DNA from: Pseudomonadota bacterium
GTDB lineage: Bacteria > Pseudomonadota > Alphaproteobacteria > Acetobacterales > Acetobacteraceae
Reading direction: 5' to 3'
DNA: 64,000 bases
NCBI GenBank assembly: GCA_021805565.1
Contig: JAJZFA010000030.1
Location: 1 to 64,000 of the forward strand
Positions 32,565 through 41,377 of this stretch are shown here, piece after piece. A program made the translations under genes and the position numbers. Position 1 is the stretch's first letter, and the number at the start of each line of letters is the position of its first letter. The notes beneath the pieces are model-generated. The model did no database searches. It was not told the DNA's origin and saw only the letters and a list, made by a program, of their open reading frames with translations.

Positions 32565-34883
32565 CTATCGAAGGGCCGCCCAAACCACGGCCGGGGTCAG
32601 CGGCATCTGGATGCGGTCGGCCTCACCGGCGTGACCAGCCCGAGCGAGGGCATCGGCGACGGCGTTGACGACGGCCGGGGTGGCACCGATCGTCCCGAGT
32701 TCGCCCACGCCTTTCACACCCAGGGGATTGGTCAGGCACGGTACGGTCGTATCGAGAATATGCACGAACTCGCCGATGATATTGGCGCGCGGGATGAAGT
32801 AATCCATCATGCTCGCGGTGACCGGCTGGCCCGAACCGTGTTCATACATCATGTGTTCGCCCAGCGCCTGCCCGATTCCCTGCACCGCACCGCCATCCAA
32901 CTGCCCGCGCACGATCATCGGATTGACCACCCGCCCGACATCGTTTGCCGACACGTAAGAAACGATCTCCACCGCGCCGGTATCCGGATCGACCTCGACT
33001 TCCGCGATGTGCGTTCCGTTCGGCCAGGTGGGGCCGTTCACCGAACTGGACATATCGACATAAATCCGGCGATCCGGCTGCCGCGCGGCCAGGTCGAACA
33101 GTCCGATCCCGCGATCGGTGCCGGCGATGCGGAATTCGCCTTCCGCGTATTCGATATCCGCCGCCGCCGCTTCCAGAACCTCGGCCGCCAGATCGCGCCC
33201 GTTCGCAACGGCCTTTTCCGACGCGACATGAACAGCCGACCCGGCGGTGAACAGCGACCGCGATCCGGCGCTGCCAAATCCGGCCCCCAAATCGGTGTCG
33301 CCGGTGACGATGCGAACGCGATCGAGTTCCACCCCGAACACATCGACAACCAACTGCGCATAGGACGTAGCGATCCCCTGCCCCATGCCCATGGTTGACG
33401 CATAGACCTCAATGGCCCCGTCGCCCGAAACCGACACGGTTACCCGTTCCTCGAACACATTGCCGCCGGTCCATTCCAGGAACGACGCCAGGCCACGCCC
33501 CCGCAGCATCCCGCGGGTCGCCGATTGCGCCGCCCGGCCGGCGAAATCGTCCCACTTCCCAAGCGCCAGCGCCTGCTCCAGGATCGAGCCGAATTTCCCG
33601 CTGTCGTACACTTGCCCCATCGCATTGGTGTAGGGCATCTGCTCCGGCTGGATCAGGTTGCGGCGGCGGATTTCCGCCGGGTCCAGCGAAAGCTGGCGCG
33701 CCGCGGCGTCGAACAGGCGTTCGATGATGTAGATCGCCTCGGGCCGTCCGGCCCCGCGATACGCGGCGGTGGGGGCGGTATGGGTCAGCACCGCCTGAAA
33801 ATCGAAATCGATGGTGCGAATATCGTAGATGCTGGTCGAAACCCACGGTCCGATCAGCAACTGAATGATGATCCCGGTGGTGCTGCCATAGGCGCCGACA
33901 TTGGCGAGCGATCGCACCCGGTAGGCCAGAACCTTACCGGCCGCATCCAGCGCCAGTTCGGCGTGGGATTCCACATCCCGGCCATGCGTCGCCGACAGAA
34001 ATTCCTCGATCCGGGCGGGTACCCATTTGACCGGCCGACCGATCTGCCGGGCGGCGTATGCGACAACGATCTCCTCGGGGTAAATGCCGGTCTTCATGCC
34101 GAACCCGCCGCCGACATCGCCGACCACGACGCGCACGCTCCCGGCCGGCAAACTCAGTGCCTCGCACAGCGAATCGCGGGCCCCGGACGGCATCTGGGTG
34201 GACAAGCGAAATGTCAGGCGTTCGGTGGCCGCGTCGTAATCGGCCAGACAGCAGCGCGGTTCCATCGAGGCTGGGGACAGGCGCTGATTGACCAGATCGA
34301 GCGAAACCACATGCGCGGCCGAGGCGAACGCGGCATCCGACGCCGCCGCATCGCCGTGCTTCATCTGCGCGGCGATGTTGCCCGTCGCGGCCGGCCATAC
34401 CAGCGGCGCGCCGGCTGCGGTCGCCTGTGCCAGTTCGGTCACCACCGGCAGTTCGTCATACTCCACCGCCACCGCTTCCAGCGCGTCCTTGGCCTGTTCG
34501 GCGGTCTCGGCGACCAGCGCGACTACGCCCTCACCCACGAAGCGCACGATTTCGTGTGCGAGTGCCGGACGCAGCGGCGACGCCCCCGGCGAACCGTCGG
34601 GGCGGGTGAACATCGGTGCCAGCGGCAACGGCTTTATCCCTGCCGCGGCCAGATCGGCACCGGTCAGCACCGCCACCACACCCGGCATGGCCGCCGCCGC
34701 CGAAACATCGATCGAGACGATCCGGGCATGCGCGTGCGGCGACCGCAAGAACACCATGCAGGTCTGTCCCGGCAGCGAGAAATCGTCGGTGTAATGTCCG
34801 GCACCCGCCAACAGGCCCGCATCCTCGATGCGCCGCACGTCGCGCCCGCTGCCGAAGCGCCCGATCGTTGTAACGTCGTTCAT
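32565..34883 (-). CDS. Second molybdenum hydroxylase large subunit, orphan
   Basis: The 772-aa protein is another xanthine dehydrogenase-family molybdopterin subunit: F-L-R-S-P-H-A-H-A-R-I, G-D-V-G-G-G-F-G-M-K, A-Y-R-G-A-G-R-P-E-A, and the catalytic Glu in G-V-K-G-V-G-E-L-G. It shares the layout of the 25950-28298 enzyme but is clearly divergent. No small or FAD subunit gene and no other catabolic gene lies beside it, so it must borrow partners encoded elsewhere or be an isolated remnant. The open reading frame is intact. Substrate unknown; N-heterocycles, aldehydes or aromatic thioesters are all possible for the family. Confidence 0.9.
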   Translation of the reverse strand: MNDVTTIGRFGSGRDVRRIEDAGLLAGAGHYTDDFSLPGQTCMVFLRSPHAHARIVSIDVSAAAAMPGVVAVLTGADLAAAGIKPLPLAPMFTRPDGSPGASPLRPALAHEIVRFVGEGVVALVAETAEQAKDALEAVAVEYDELPVVTELAQATAAGAPLVWPAATGNIAAQMKHGDAAASDAAFASAAHVVSLDLVNQRLSPASMEPRCCLADYDAATERLTFRLSTQMPSGARDSLCEALSLPAGSVRVVVGDVGGGFGMKTGIYPEEIVVAYAARQIGRPVKWVPARIEEFLSATHGRDVESHAELALDAAGKVLAYRVRSLANVGAYGSTTGIIIQLLIGPWVSTSIYDIRTIDFDFQAVLTHTAPTAAYRGAGRPEAIYIIERLFDAAARQLSLDPAEIRRRNLIQPEQMPYTNAMGQVYDSGKFGSILEQALALGKWDDFAGRAAQSATRGMLRGRGLASFLEWTGGNVFEERVTVSVSGDGAIEVYASTMGMGQGIATSYAQLVVDVFGVELDRVRIVTGDTDLGAGFGSAGSRSLFTAGSAVHVASEKAVANGRDLAAEVLEAAAADIEYAEGEFRIAGTDRGIGLFDLAARQPDRRIYVDMSSSVNGPTWPNGTHIAEVEVDPDTGAVEIVSYVSANDVGRVVNPMIVRGQLDGGAVQGIGQALGEHMMYEHGSGQPVTASMMDYFIPRANIIGEFVHILDTTVPCLTNPLGVKGVGELGTIGATPAVVNAVADALARAGHAGEADRIQMPLTPAVVWAALR

Positions 34884-34970
34884 TCACTCTCTCTGCGACT
34901 AGGGTTTACGGCGATATGGGGACGCTCGCCAGGGTTGCCATGGCCTGGACGCTCAAACGATGGATAGCGG

Positions 34971-35090
34971 CTAAGCGATTGCCCGACAACAATCGCTTCG
35001 CGCGGCAGCGTCGGGCAATCCCTAAGCTGAATGTTTTGCACGGCAACTTTGCTGGCGGGCTGACGCACTTATTCGCCAGCGTTGCCTAAA
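34971..35090. repeat. Dispersed double-hairpin repeat, copy D (best-formed)
   Basis: Hairpin 1 has a perfect 11-bp stem (34977-34987 with 35010-35020). Hairpin 2 has two perfect arms: GGCAAC (35042-35047) with GTTGCC (35081-35086) and GCTGGCG (35051-35057) with CGCCAGC (35074-35080). The end of hairpin 2 runs into the SDR gene and the bases CTA at 35086-35088 form its TAG stop codon. Confidence 0.88.
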
Positions 35091-35826
35091 CCCGCTGGCC
35101 ACCATCAATGTGAACTTCCGATCCGGTGATATACAGCGCCTGATTGGAACACAAAAAGAATAACAGATCCGCGACCTCGTTCGGCTTGCCCAGCCGCCGC
35201 ATCGGAATTTCCCGCTGCACGATTTCTTCCGTGCCGGGCGACAGGATCGCGGTGTCGATCTCCCCCGGCGACACCGCGTTCACCCGCACGCCATGCCGCC
35301 CCAGGTCGTTGGCCATTTCCCGCGTCAGCGCCGCCAGCCCGGCCTTGGAGGTCGCATAGGCTGCGCTGGCGAACGGATGCACCCGCGATCCGACGATCGA
35401 GGTCATGTTGACGATGCTGCCCTTCGATTCGATCAGATAGTCGCTCAATCCCTGCGCCAGCAGGATGGCGGAGAAGAAATTGACGTTGAAAATCGCCAGC
35501 CAGTCCTTGTAGGCCATTTCCAGGCTGGTGATCTTGCTGCCATCGGCATGCTTGGGGGACACGGCGGCATTGTTGATCAGCGCATCCAGCCGTCCGCCGG
35601 CGATGCGCTTGATCTCTGGCAACGCGTCCCGCACGGTATCGACGTTCGCCAGATCGAGTTGAATGTGGTTGCGCTCCCCGCCCGGCCACGGGCAGCGCGG
35701 GTCGAACGCCTGGCGGGAGATCGTCAGAACCCGCCATCCCTCGCTGCTGAACCGCTTGACGGTCGCATGGCCGATGCCACGGCTGGCACCGGTCAGCAGC
35801 AGAACACGTTCCTGGGTGGCGGACAT
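35086..35826 (-). CDS. Short-chain dehydrogenase/reductase
   Basis: The 246-aa protein is a classical SDR: nucleotide-binding L-T-G-A-S-R-G-I-G-H near residue 15, N-N-A-A at about 95, catalytic Ser in N-M-T-S-I-V-G-S, Tyr-Lys in A-A-Y-A-T-S-K-A-G, and a closing I-D-G-G-Q-R-V. It would oxidise or reduce a hydroxyl/keto group with NAD(P). ATG 35826 has an AAGGATCC site upstream. The gene is divergent from a glyoxalase-like gene and its stop codon lies in repeat copy D. Substrate unknown. Confidence 0.9.
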   Translation of the reverse strand: MSATQERVLLLTGASRGIGHATVKRFSSEGWRVLTISRQAFDPRCPWPGGERNHIQLDLANVDTVRDALPEIKRIAGGRLDALINNAAVSPKHADGSKITSLEMAYKDWLAIFNVNFFSAILLAQGLSDYLIESKGSIVNMTSIVGSRVHPFASAAYATSKAGLAALTREMANDLGRHGVRVNAVSPGEIDTAILSPGTEEIVQREIPMRRLGKPNEVADLLFFLCSNQALYITGSEVHIDGGQRV

Positions 35827-35983
35827 GATCCGGATCCTTCGCGGCGTTGAAGATTTATCCGCCTGTATGATCGCTCCGGCGGACAATGGCGAGCAAGACC
35901 TTCGCGACACGCATCCGCATTATCCTTGCCCTGTTTGTCAATCCTGGCAGACGATGGAACCCGACAGAATTGGATACGCCCGT

Positions 35984-36829
35984 ATGACACTGCCGTTTCC
36001 CGTGCCGACCCTGGACCACGTTGTCGTGAATGCCCGCGACCGGATCGGCGATACCGCCGATATTTTCCGGCGCCTGGGCTTTACCCTGACGCCGCTCGGG
36101 TATCACACGCTGGGGTCCATCAACCATCTGGCCATGTTCGGCACCGACTACCTGGAACTGATCGCCGTGAAACCGAACGATACCGGCCGGCCGGAGATCA
36201 TGGGCGCCCCGGCCGGCCTGAACGGGCTTGTGTTCGGCACCGAGGACGCCGACGCGACCTATGAGGCACTGCGCCAGAACGGGATACCGATCGATCCGCC
36301 GCAACAGTTTTCCCGGCCGGTGGAAGCGGCCGGCGCGATCCGCGACGCCGTATTCCGCACCACCCGCCTGCGGGCTGACGCCGTTTCGGCGGGGCGGCTC
36401 TATTTCTGCCAGCACCTGACGCGCGAAATCGTCTGGCGCGACGAGTGGCGGCACCACGCCAACGGCGCCGTCGGCATCGCCCGGGCGGTTATCGCGGCGG
36501 ACAATCCGGATACCCTGGGGGCGTTGTTCGCCGCCATGTTCGGCGCTGCTTCGGTTCGTCCCGCCGACGACGGCTGCTCGTTGATCCTCGGCCTGTCGCG
36601 GTTCGACGTGGTGACGCCGGCGGCGGTGTGGGAGATGTTCGGCAGCGCCGCACCCGACAGCCGCGGCCGGCGGGATTACATGGCGGCCCTGACGATCCGC
36701 ACCCGGTCCCTCGGTGCGGTGGAAACCGCCCTGGAAGAGGGCGGCATCCGCGGCTGGGACCGGATCGGCGCCAGCATCCTGGTTCCGGCATCGGAAGCAG
36801 GCGGCGCGACGATCGAATTCAGTGTATGA
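35984..36829 (+). CDS. VOC-family protein (glyoxalase-like domain)
   Basis: The 281-aa protein starts with L-D-H-V-V-V-N-A-R-D, then H-x-x-x-G-S-I-N-H-L-A-M-F-G-T-D-Y-L-E-L-I, the pattern of glyoxalase-like domain 3 proteins. A second, diverged VOC half follows (A-N-G-A-V-G-I-A-R-A-V-I). Probable metal ligands are His near residue 10 and Glu in Y-L-E-L-I. The reaction is unknown. An in-frame ATG ten codons upstream (35954) is an alternative start; neither has a strong ribosome-binding site. It is divergent from the SDR gene and convergent with the LLM gene, 36 bp away. Confidence 0.8.
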   Translation: MTLPFPVPTLDHVVVNARDRIGDTADIFRRLGFTLTPLGYHTLGSINHLAMFGTDYLELIAVKPNDTGRPEIMGAPAGLNGLVFGTEDADATYEALRQNGIPIDPPQQFSRPVEAAGAIRDAVFRTTRLRADAVSAGRLYFCQHLTREIVWRDEWRHHANGAVGIARAVIAADNPDTLGALFAAMFGAASVRPADDGCSLILGLSRFDVVTPAAVWEMFGSAAPDSRGRRDYMAALTIRTRSLGAVETALEEGGIRGWDRIGASILVPASEAGGATIEFSV

Positions 36830-36865
36830 AAATGGCGGGGTGTGAAGATGGCGGGCGGGTCCTGA

Positions 36866-37900
36866 TTACAGCACCGCCTCCGCCACCACCCGCAACACAT
36901 CAAGCCCGGACCCTTTCAGCACCATCGTGCCGACATGTCCCGCCTTGGCCACGTCTTTCCAGGCCTCCAGCCGGCCCCTGATGCGATCGGCGGGACCGCA
37001 CAACGAAATGGCATCGATCAGTGCATCCGGCACCGCCGCCGCCGCCTCATTTTTCTTCCCGTCCAGATAATAATCCTGGATCGTGCGGGCCTGGCCCTCG
37101 AACCCCATCTTGGACACCATATCGTTGTAAAAATTCTTCTTCCGGGCGCCCATGCCGCCGATATACAGGGCCAGTTCGGGGCGGATGGCGTCGCGGCAGG
37201 CGGCCGCATCGGGGCCCATCACCGCCCGCACATACGGAGCGGTATCGAATCCATCCATTGTCTTGCCTGCTTTCTTCCGGCCCTCCAGCGTCGGCCCCGT
37301 CACCACATCCGGCGCATCCGGCGAGAAGAAAATCGGCAGGTTGCCATCCGCCACTTCGCCCGACATCCGCAACCCGGCCGGTGTGATCGACGCCGTGTAA
37401 AACGGCACGTTCGTGTCGCCATGTGCGATACTGCGCAACGGCCGCCCCAGCCCGCTCGCATCCGGCCCGTTATACGGGATGGAATACTGCTCGCCCTGGA
37501 ATTCCAACGGCTTCTCGCGGGCCAGTATCTGTTTAATGATCGCAATATATTCCCGGGTCCGTTGCATCGGCTTGCCATAAGCCACGCCGTGCCAGCCTTC
37601 GATCACCTGAGGCCCGGACGGTCCGATGCCGCAAATAAAACGATTGCCCGACAGGGCCTGCAACGACAGCACCGTCATCGCCGCGCAGGCCGGGGTGCGC
37701 GCCGGCATTTGCATGATGCCGGTTCCGGCTTTCATCGTGGTCGTCCGCGCCAGGATCCATGCCGCCGGGGACACGGCATCGGTGCTATAGGATTCCCCTG
37801 TCCAGGCCTGGGAAAACCCCATCCGTTCGGCTTCCAGGATCATCGTCATATCGATTTTCGGATGCGGCCCGCCCATCCCAACCGTGAGTCCCAGCTTCAT
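36866..37900 (-). CDS. LLM-class flavin/F420-dependent oxidoreductase
   Basis: The 344-aa protein is a luciferase-like monooxygenase-fold enzyme of the type annotated as F420-dependent: G-L-T-V-G-M-G-G at the N-terminus, E-A-E-R-M-G-F-S-Q-A-W-T-G-E-S-Y, I-M-Q-M-P-A-R-T-P, G-N-R-F-I-C-G-I-G-P-S-G-P-Q-V, and R-T-R-E-Y-I. It probably reduces or oxidises a substrate with the deazaflavin F420. It lies 2 bp downstream of a second LLM gene, and both are divergent from fbiC, which makes the F420 chromophore. The longer frame upstream is only the antiparallel shadow of the neighbour. Confidence 0.86.
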   Translation of the reverse strand: MKLGLTVGMGGPHPKIDMTMILEAERMGFSQAWTGESYSTDAVSPAAWILARTTTMKAGTGIMQMPARTPACAAMTVLSLQALSGNRFICGIGPSGPQVIEGWHGVAYGKPMQRTREYIAIIKQILAREKPLEFQGEQYSIPYNGPDASGLGRPLRSIAHGDTNVPFYTASITPAGLRMSGEVADGNLPIFFSPDAPDVVTGPTLEGRKKAGKTMDGFDTAPYVRAVMGPDAAACRDAIRPELALYIGGMGARKKNFYNDMVSKMGFEGQARTIQDYYLDGKKNEAAAAVPDALIDAISLCGPADRIRGRLEAWKDVAKAGHVGTMVLKGSGLDVLRVVAEAVL

Positions 37901-37902
37901 GT

Positions 37903-38856
37903 TCAACGCACCTTTGCCATAACGTCGTCGCGGAACCGCCGCAGATTGCCAACCGAGGCATCCGCGTCCGCGCCGAACAATCCAAAATCGAACGCCGTGA
38001 CGCCCACGTCCCGCAGCGCCCGGATATCGCCGGCATAATCGGCCGCGCCGCCGGTGAACAGCTTGCGCTCGCCATCGACCGTCCCTTTCGGCTGCGCCTC
38101 GGGGTTGGACGACACCCGATAGGCCAGCCCTACCGCCGCCGGATCGCGGCCGGCCTTCTCGGTCAGAACCCGCAGTTTCGCCGCCCCGGCCTTGAACCGC
38201 GTCAGCGTGTCCATCGGAAACTGAGGATTGGTGCCGATCGGATACCATGCGTCGCCGTAGGCGGCGGTGCGCCGCATGGCGGGGCCGCTTTCGCCGCCGA
38301 CCCAGATGGGGATTGTGCCCTGTGGCGGTTTCGGCGGGAACATCACGTCCTTGAACCGGACATATTTGCCGTCGAATGCCGGCGCATCGGCGGTCCAGAG
38401 TTCGCGGCAGACCGCCATGAATTCGTCGGTCACCGCGCCGCGTTCGGCGAACGGCAGCGCACCGATGGCGACGAATTCCTCCTCGCACCACCCGGCGCCG
38501 ATGCCCAGAGTCAGCCGTCCTTTCGACAGAAAATCGATCGTCGCCAGGATTTTCGCCGTCAGAACCGCCGGGCGATGCGGCACCACCATCACCGACGTCA
38601 CGATCCGCAGTGTTTTGGTCGCCGCCGCAATGAAGGTGGCCGCCGTCAACTGCTCCAGCCGCGGCGCGGCGGCACCGGACGGAAATTCGCCCGAGTCCGA
38701 ATACGGATAGCGCGAGGCGATGCTGTTGGGGATCATCACATGATCGCTGACGGTGACGTAGTCGAAGCCCAGCGCCTCGGCTTCCGTGGCGATGCGCAGC
38801 AGACTGTCCGGCTCGATCAACGGGCCGCTGGTCGGGGCACTGCATCCTATCTGCAT
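37903..38856 (-). CDS. LLM-class F420-dependent oxidoreductase
   Basis: The 317-aa protein shows the F420-dependent LLM pattern: E-A-L-G-F-D-Y-V-T-V-S-D-H-V, then V-T-S-V-M-V-V-P-H-R-P, and S-K-G-R-L-T-L-G-I-G-A-G-W-C-E-E-E-F, followed by P-K-P-P-Q-G-T-I-P-I-W-V-G-G. An AGGAGG site precedes ATG 38856. It is the first gene of a two-gene LLM operon, 138 bp from the divergent fbiC start. Substrate unknown. Confidence 0.88.
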   Translation of the reverse strand: MQIGCSAPTSGPLIEPDSLLRIATEAEALGFDYVTVSDHVMIPNSIASRYPYSDSGEFPSGAAAPRLEQLTAATFIAAATKTLRIVTSVMVVPHRPAVLTAKILATIDFLSKGRLTLGIGAGWCEEEFVAIGALPFAERGAVTDEFMAVCRELWTADAPAFDGKYVRFKDVMFPPKPPQGTIPIWVGGESGPAMRRTAAYGDAWYPIGTNPQFPMDTLTRFKAGAAKLRVLTEKAGRDPAAVGLAYRVSSNPEAQPKGTVDGERKLFTGGAADYAGDIRALRDVGVTAFDFGLFGADADASVGNLRRFRDDVMAKVR

Positions 38857-38994
38857 TCGTTCCTCCTGCCTGGATTGCGTTATGAAACCCGATAGCACAC
38901 CATGCAGCCAAATCAGGCAACCTGCGTGCCTTCGGGCCTCGATCGCCGCACCCCCGGTCGTTCGGCCCTGAAAGCCGCATCTATGGAACCGATC

Positions 38995-41346
38995 ATGACC
39001 GATCTCACCTGGCTTGAATCCGCCCCGCTGTCCGCCCTGATGGAACAGGCGGCCCGCAAGCGCGACGACGCATTCGGGCGCACTATCTCCTATTCCCGGA
39101 AAGTCTTCATCCCGCTGACCAAACTCTGCCGCGACGTGTGCCACTACTGCACCTTCGCCGAACGCCCGAAGCCCGGCCACGCCGCGTATTTATCCGCCGA
39201 TGAGGTCCTGGCCATCGCCCGAGCGGGCGAGGCCGCGGGCTGCACCGAGGCCCTGTTCACACTCGGCGACAAGCCGGAACTGCGATACCGGGCGGCTCGC
39301 GAAGCCTTGGCGGCATTGGGGCACGAAACCACCATCGGCTATTTGCGCGACATGTGCGCGCTGGTGCTGAAGGAAACGACCCTGTTGCCGCACGTCAATC
39401 CCGGCGTCATGACGGGCGCGGAAATCGCCAGCCTGCGCGAGGTGTCGGCCAGCCAGGGCATCATGCTGGAATCCACCAGCGAGCGTCTGTGCCAACAAGG
39501 CGGCGTGCATTACGGATCGCCCGACAAAGACCCGGCGGTGCGCTTAGAGACGCTGCGCCTGGCGGGGGAACTGGGGGTGCCGTTCACCACCGGTATCCTG
39601 ATCGGCATCGGCGAAACCCGGCGGGAACGAATCGACGCGCTGGTGGCGATTCGCGATGTTCACGAACGCTACGGGCATATCCAGGAAGCGATCGTGCAAA
39701 ACTTCCGGGCGAAACCCGATACGAAGCTGGCGAATGCCGATGAACCGGACCTGCCCGACCTGTTGTGGACGATCGCCGCCGCCCGGTTGATCCTGCCGGC
39801 GGATGTGCATGTTCAGGCGCCGCCCAACCTGTCGCCCGGCGTTTACCAGAAGCTGATCGGCGCGGGCATCGACGACTGGGGCGGCGTATCCCCGGTGACG
39901 CCGGATCACGTCAATCCGGAGGCCCCCTGGCCGGAACTGGAGGCGCTGGGCCTGCGTTCGGCGGAAATGGACAAAATCCTGGTGCCGCGCCTGCCCGTCT
40001 ATCCCGCCTGGGCGACGCAACCCGCGCGCTGGCTGCACCCCAAGGTCGCGACCCGCGCGATGCAACTGGCCGACGCGGAAGGCTGGGCGCGCGACGACGA
40101 CTGGGCGCCGGGGCTGACCTTCGCACCCAGGCCGCGCGCCGTCCTGCTGGCCAAGACCGATCCGGTCCTGGAACGGATCATCGACCGCGCCGCCGCCGGC
40201 ACACGCCTAAACGAGCCAGAGATCGTCCGCCTGTTCGCCGCGCGCGACGCCGACTACGAACGGGTTGTCGCGGTCGCCGACGACCTGCGCAAAGCGGTCA
40301 GCGGCAACGTGGTTCGTTACGTGGTCAACCGGAACATCAATTACACCAACATCTGCTATTATCGTTGCACGTTCTGCGCCTTTTCAAAGGGCAAGACGCA
40401 TGAGGCACTGCGCGGCACGCCCTATGACCTGGAACTGGACGAAATCGTTCGCCGATCAAAAGAAGCCTGGGACCGCGGCGCCACCGAGGTCTGCCTGCAA
40501 GGCGGCATCCACCCGGATTATACCGGCGACACCTACATCAACGTCTGCAAGGCGATCAAAGCCGCGATCCCCGGCATGCACATCCACGCCTTCTCCCCGC
40601 TGGAAGTCACCCAGGGCGCCGCCACGCTCGGCCTGACGCTGACCGAATTCCTGATACGCCTGAAGGACGCCGGGCTAAGCACCCTGCCCGGAACCGCCGC
40701 CGAAATCCTGGACGACGAAATCCGCGCCATCATCTGCCCCGACAAGATAAACACCCAACAATGGGTCGATGTCGCCCGCGCCGCGCATGCGCTGGGGCTG
40801 CGAACCACCGCGACCATCATGTATGGGCACGTCGAAACGCCGCTGAACTGGGCGCGGCATTTGCTGGTGCTGCGCGATTTGCAAGCCGAAACCGGCGGAT
40901 TTACCGAATTCGTTCCGCTTCCATTCGTCCACATGGAAGCCCCGATGTACCTGCGCGGCCTGGCCCGGAAAGGCCCGACGCTGCGGGAAGCGATCCTGAT
41001 GCACGCCGTGTCCCGCCTTGTGCTGAACCCGTTGATTACCAATATCCAGACATCCTGGGTGAAAATGGGTCCGGACGGAGCGGCGATGTGCCTGAATGCG
41101 GGCGCCAACGATATGGGCGGCACCTTGATGAACGAAAGCATCTCGCGGGCCGCCGGCACCCAGCACGGCCAGGAATTCGCGCCAGCCGAGATGGAACGGC
41201 TGATCGGTTCGCTGATCCGCACACCGGCCCAGCGGGATACGCTGTACCGCCCGGTCGGTAACGAACGCCGCGTCGTTTCGTTCAACGCGGCGGACCTGGA
41301 ACCGGTGGTGCAGACACCGCCGCGTAAAGCGATGGCGACCGGATAA
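38995..41346 (+). CDS. fbiC: 7,8-didemethyl-8-hydroxy-5-deazariboflavin synthase, CofG-CofH fusion
   Basis: The 783-aa protein contains two radical-SAM enzymes in one chain, as in actinobacterial FbiC. The CofG half comes first, with the cluster motif C-R-D-V-C-H-Y-C around residue 43. The CofH half starts near residue 430, with C-Y-Y-R-C-T-F-C. Together they join tyrosine and the flavin precursor 5-amino-6-ribitylamino-uracil to make the F0 chromophore of coenzyme F420. I chose ATG 38995, with a GGAA 7 bp upstream, over an in-frame ATG four codons earlier. The later F420 genes (cofC/D/E or fbiA/B/D) are not in the window. Three LLM genes flank it. Confidence 0.95.
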   Translation: MTDLTWLESAPLSALMEQAARKRDDAFGRTISYSRKVFIPLTKLCRDVCHYCTFAERPKPGHAAYLSADEVLAIARAGEAAGCTEALFTLGDKPELRYRAAREALAALGHETTIGYLRDMCALVLKETTLLPHVNPGVMTGAEIASLREVSASQGIMLESTSERLCQQGGVHYGSPDKDPAVRLETLRLAGELGVPFTTGILIGIGETRRERIDALVAIRDVHERYGHIQEAIVQNFRAKPDTKLANADEPDLPDLLWTIAAARLILPADVHVQAPPNLSPGVYQKLIGAGIDDWGGVSPVTPDHVNPEAPWPELEALGLRSAEMDKILVPRLPVYPAWATQPARWLHPKVATRAMQLADAEGWARDDDWAPGLTFAPRPRAVLLAKTDPVLERIIDRAAAGTRLNEPEIVRLFAARDADYERVVAVADDLRKAVSGNVVRYVVNRNINYTNICYYRCTFCAFSKGKTHEALRGTPYDLELDEIVRRSKEAWDRGATEVCLQGGIHPDYTGDTYINVCKAIKAAIPGMHIHAFSPLEVTQGAATLGLTLTEFLIRLKDAGLSTLPGTAAEILDDEIRAIICPDKINTQQWVDVARAAHALGLRTTATIMYGHVETPLNWARHLLVLRDLQAETGGFTEFVPLPFVHMEAPMYLRGLARKGPTLREAILMHAVSRLVLNPLITNIQTSWVKMGPDGAAMCLNAGANDMGGTLMNESISRAAGTQHGQEFAPAEMERLIGSLIRTPAQRDTLYRPVGNERRVVSFNAADLEPVVQTPPRKAMATG

Positions 41347-41377
41347 TACCAGTGCGTTGGCACAGGAGTTTTGCACG

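Noticed and set aside
37903-38980. Extending the 36866 LLM gene upstream to make a 704-aa fusion
   Set aside because: The upstream part is the alternate frame of the neighbouring LLM gene, which has its own AGGAGG site and motifs; ATG 37900 gives the normal family length.
41354-41376. Sigma-54-like promoter (TGGCAC ... TTGCA) before the LLM gene
   Set aside because: The GG to GC spacing is 12 instead of 10 and the sequence includes the ribosome-binding site of the LLM gene.
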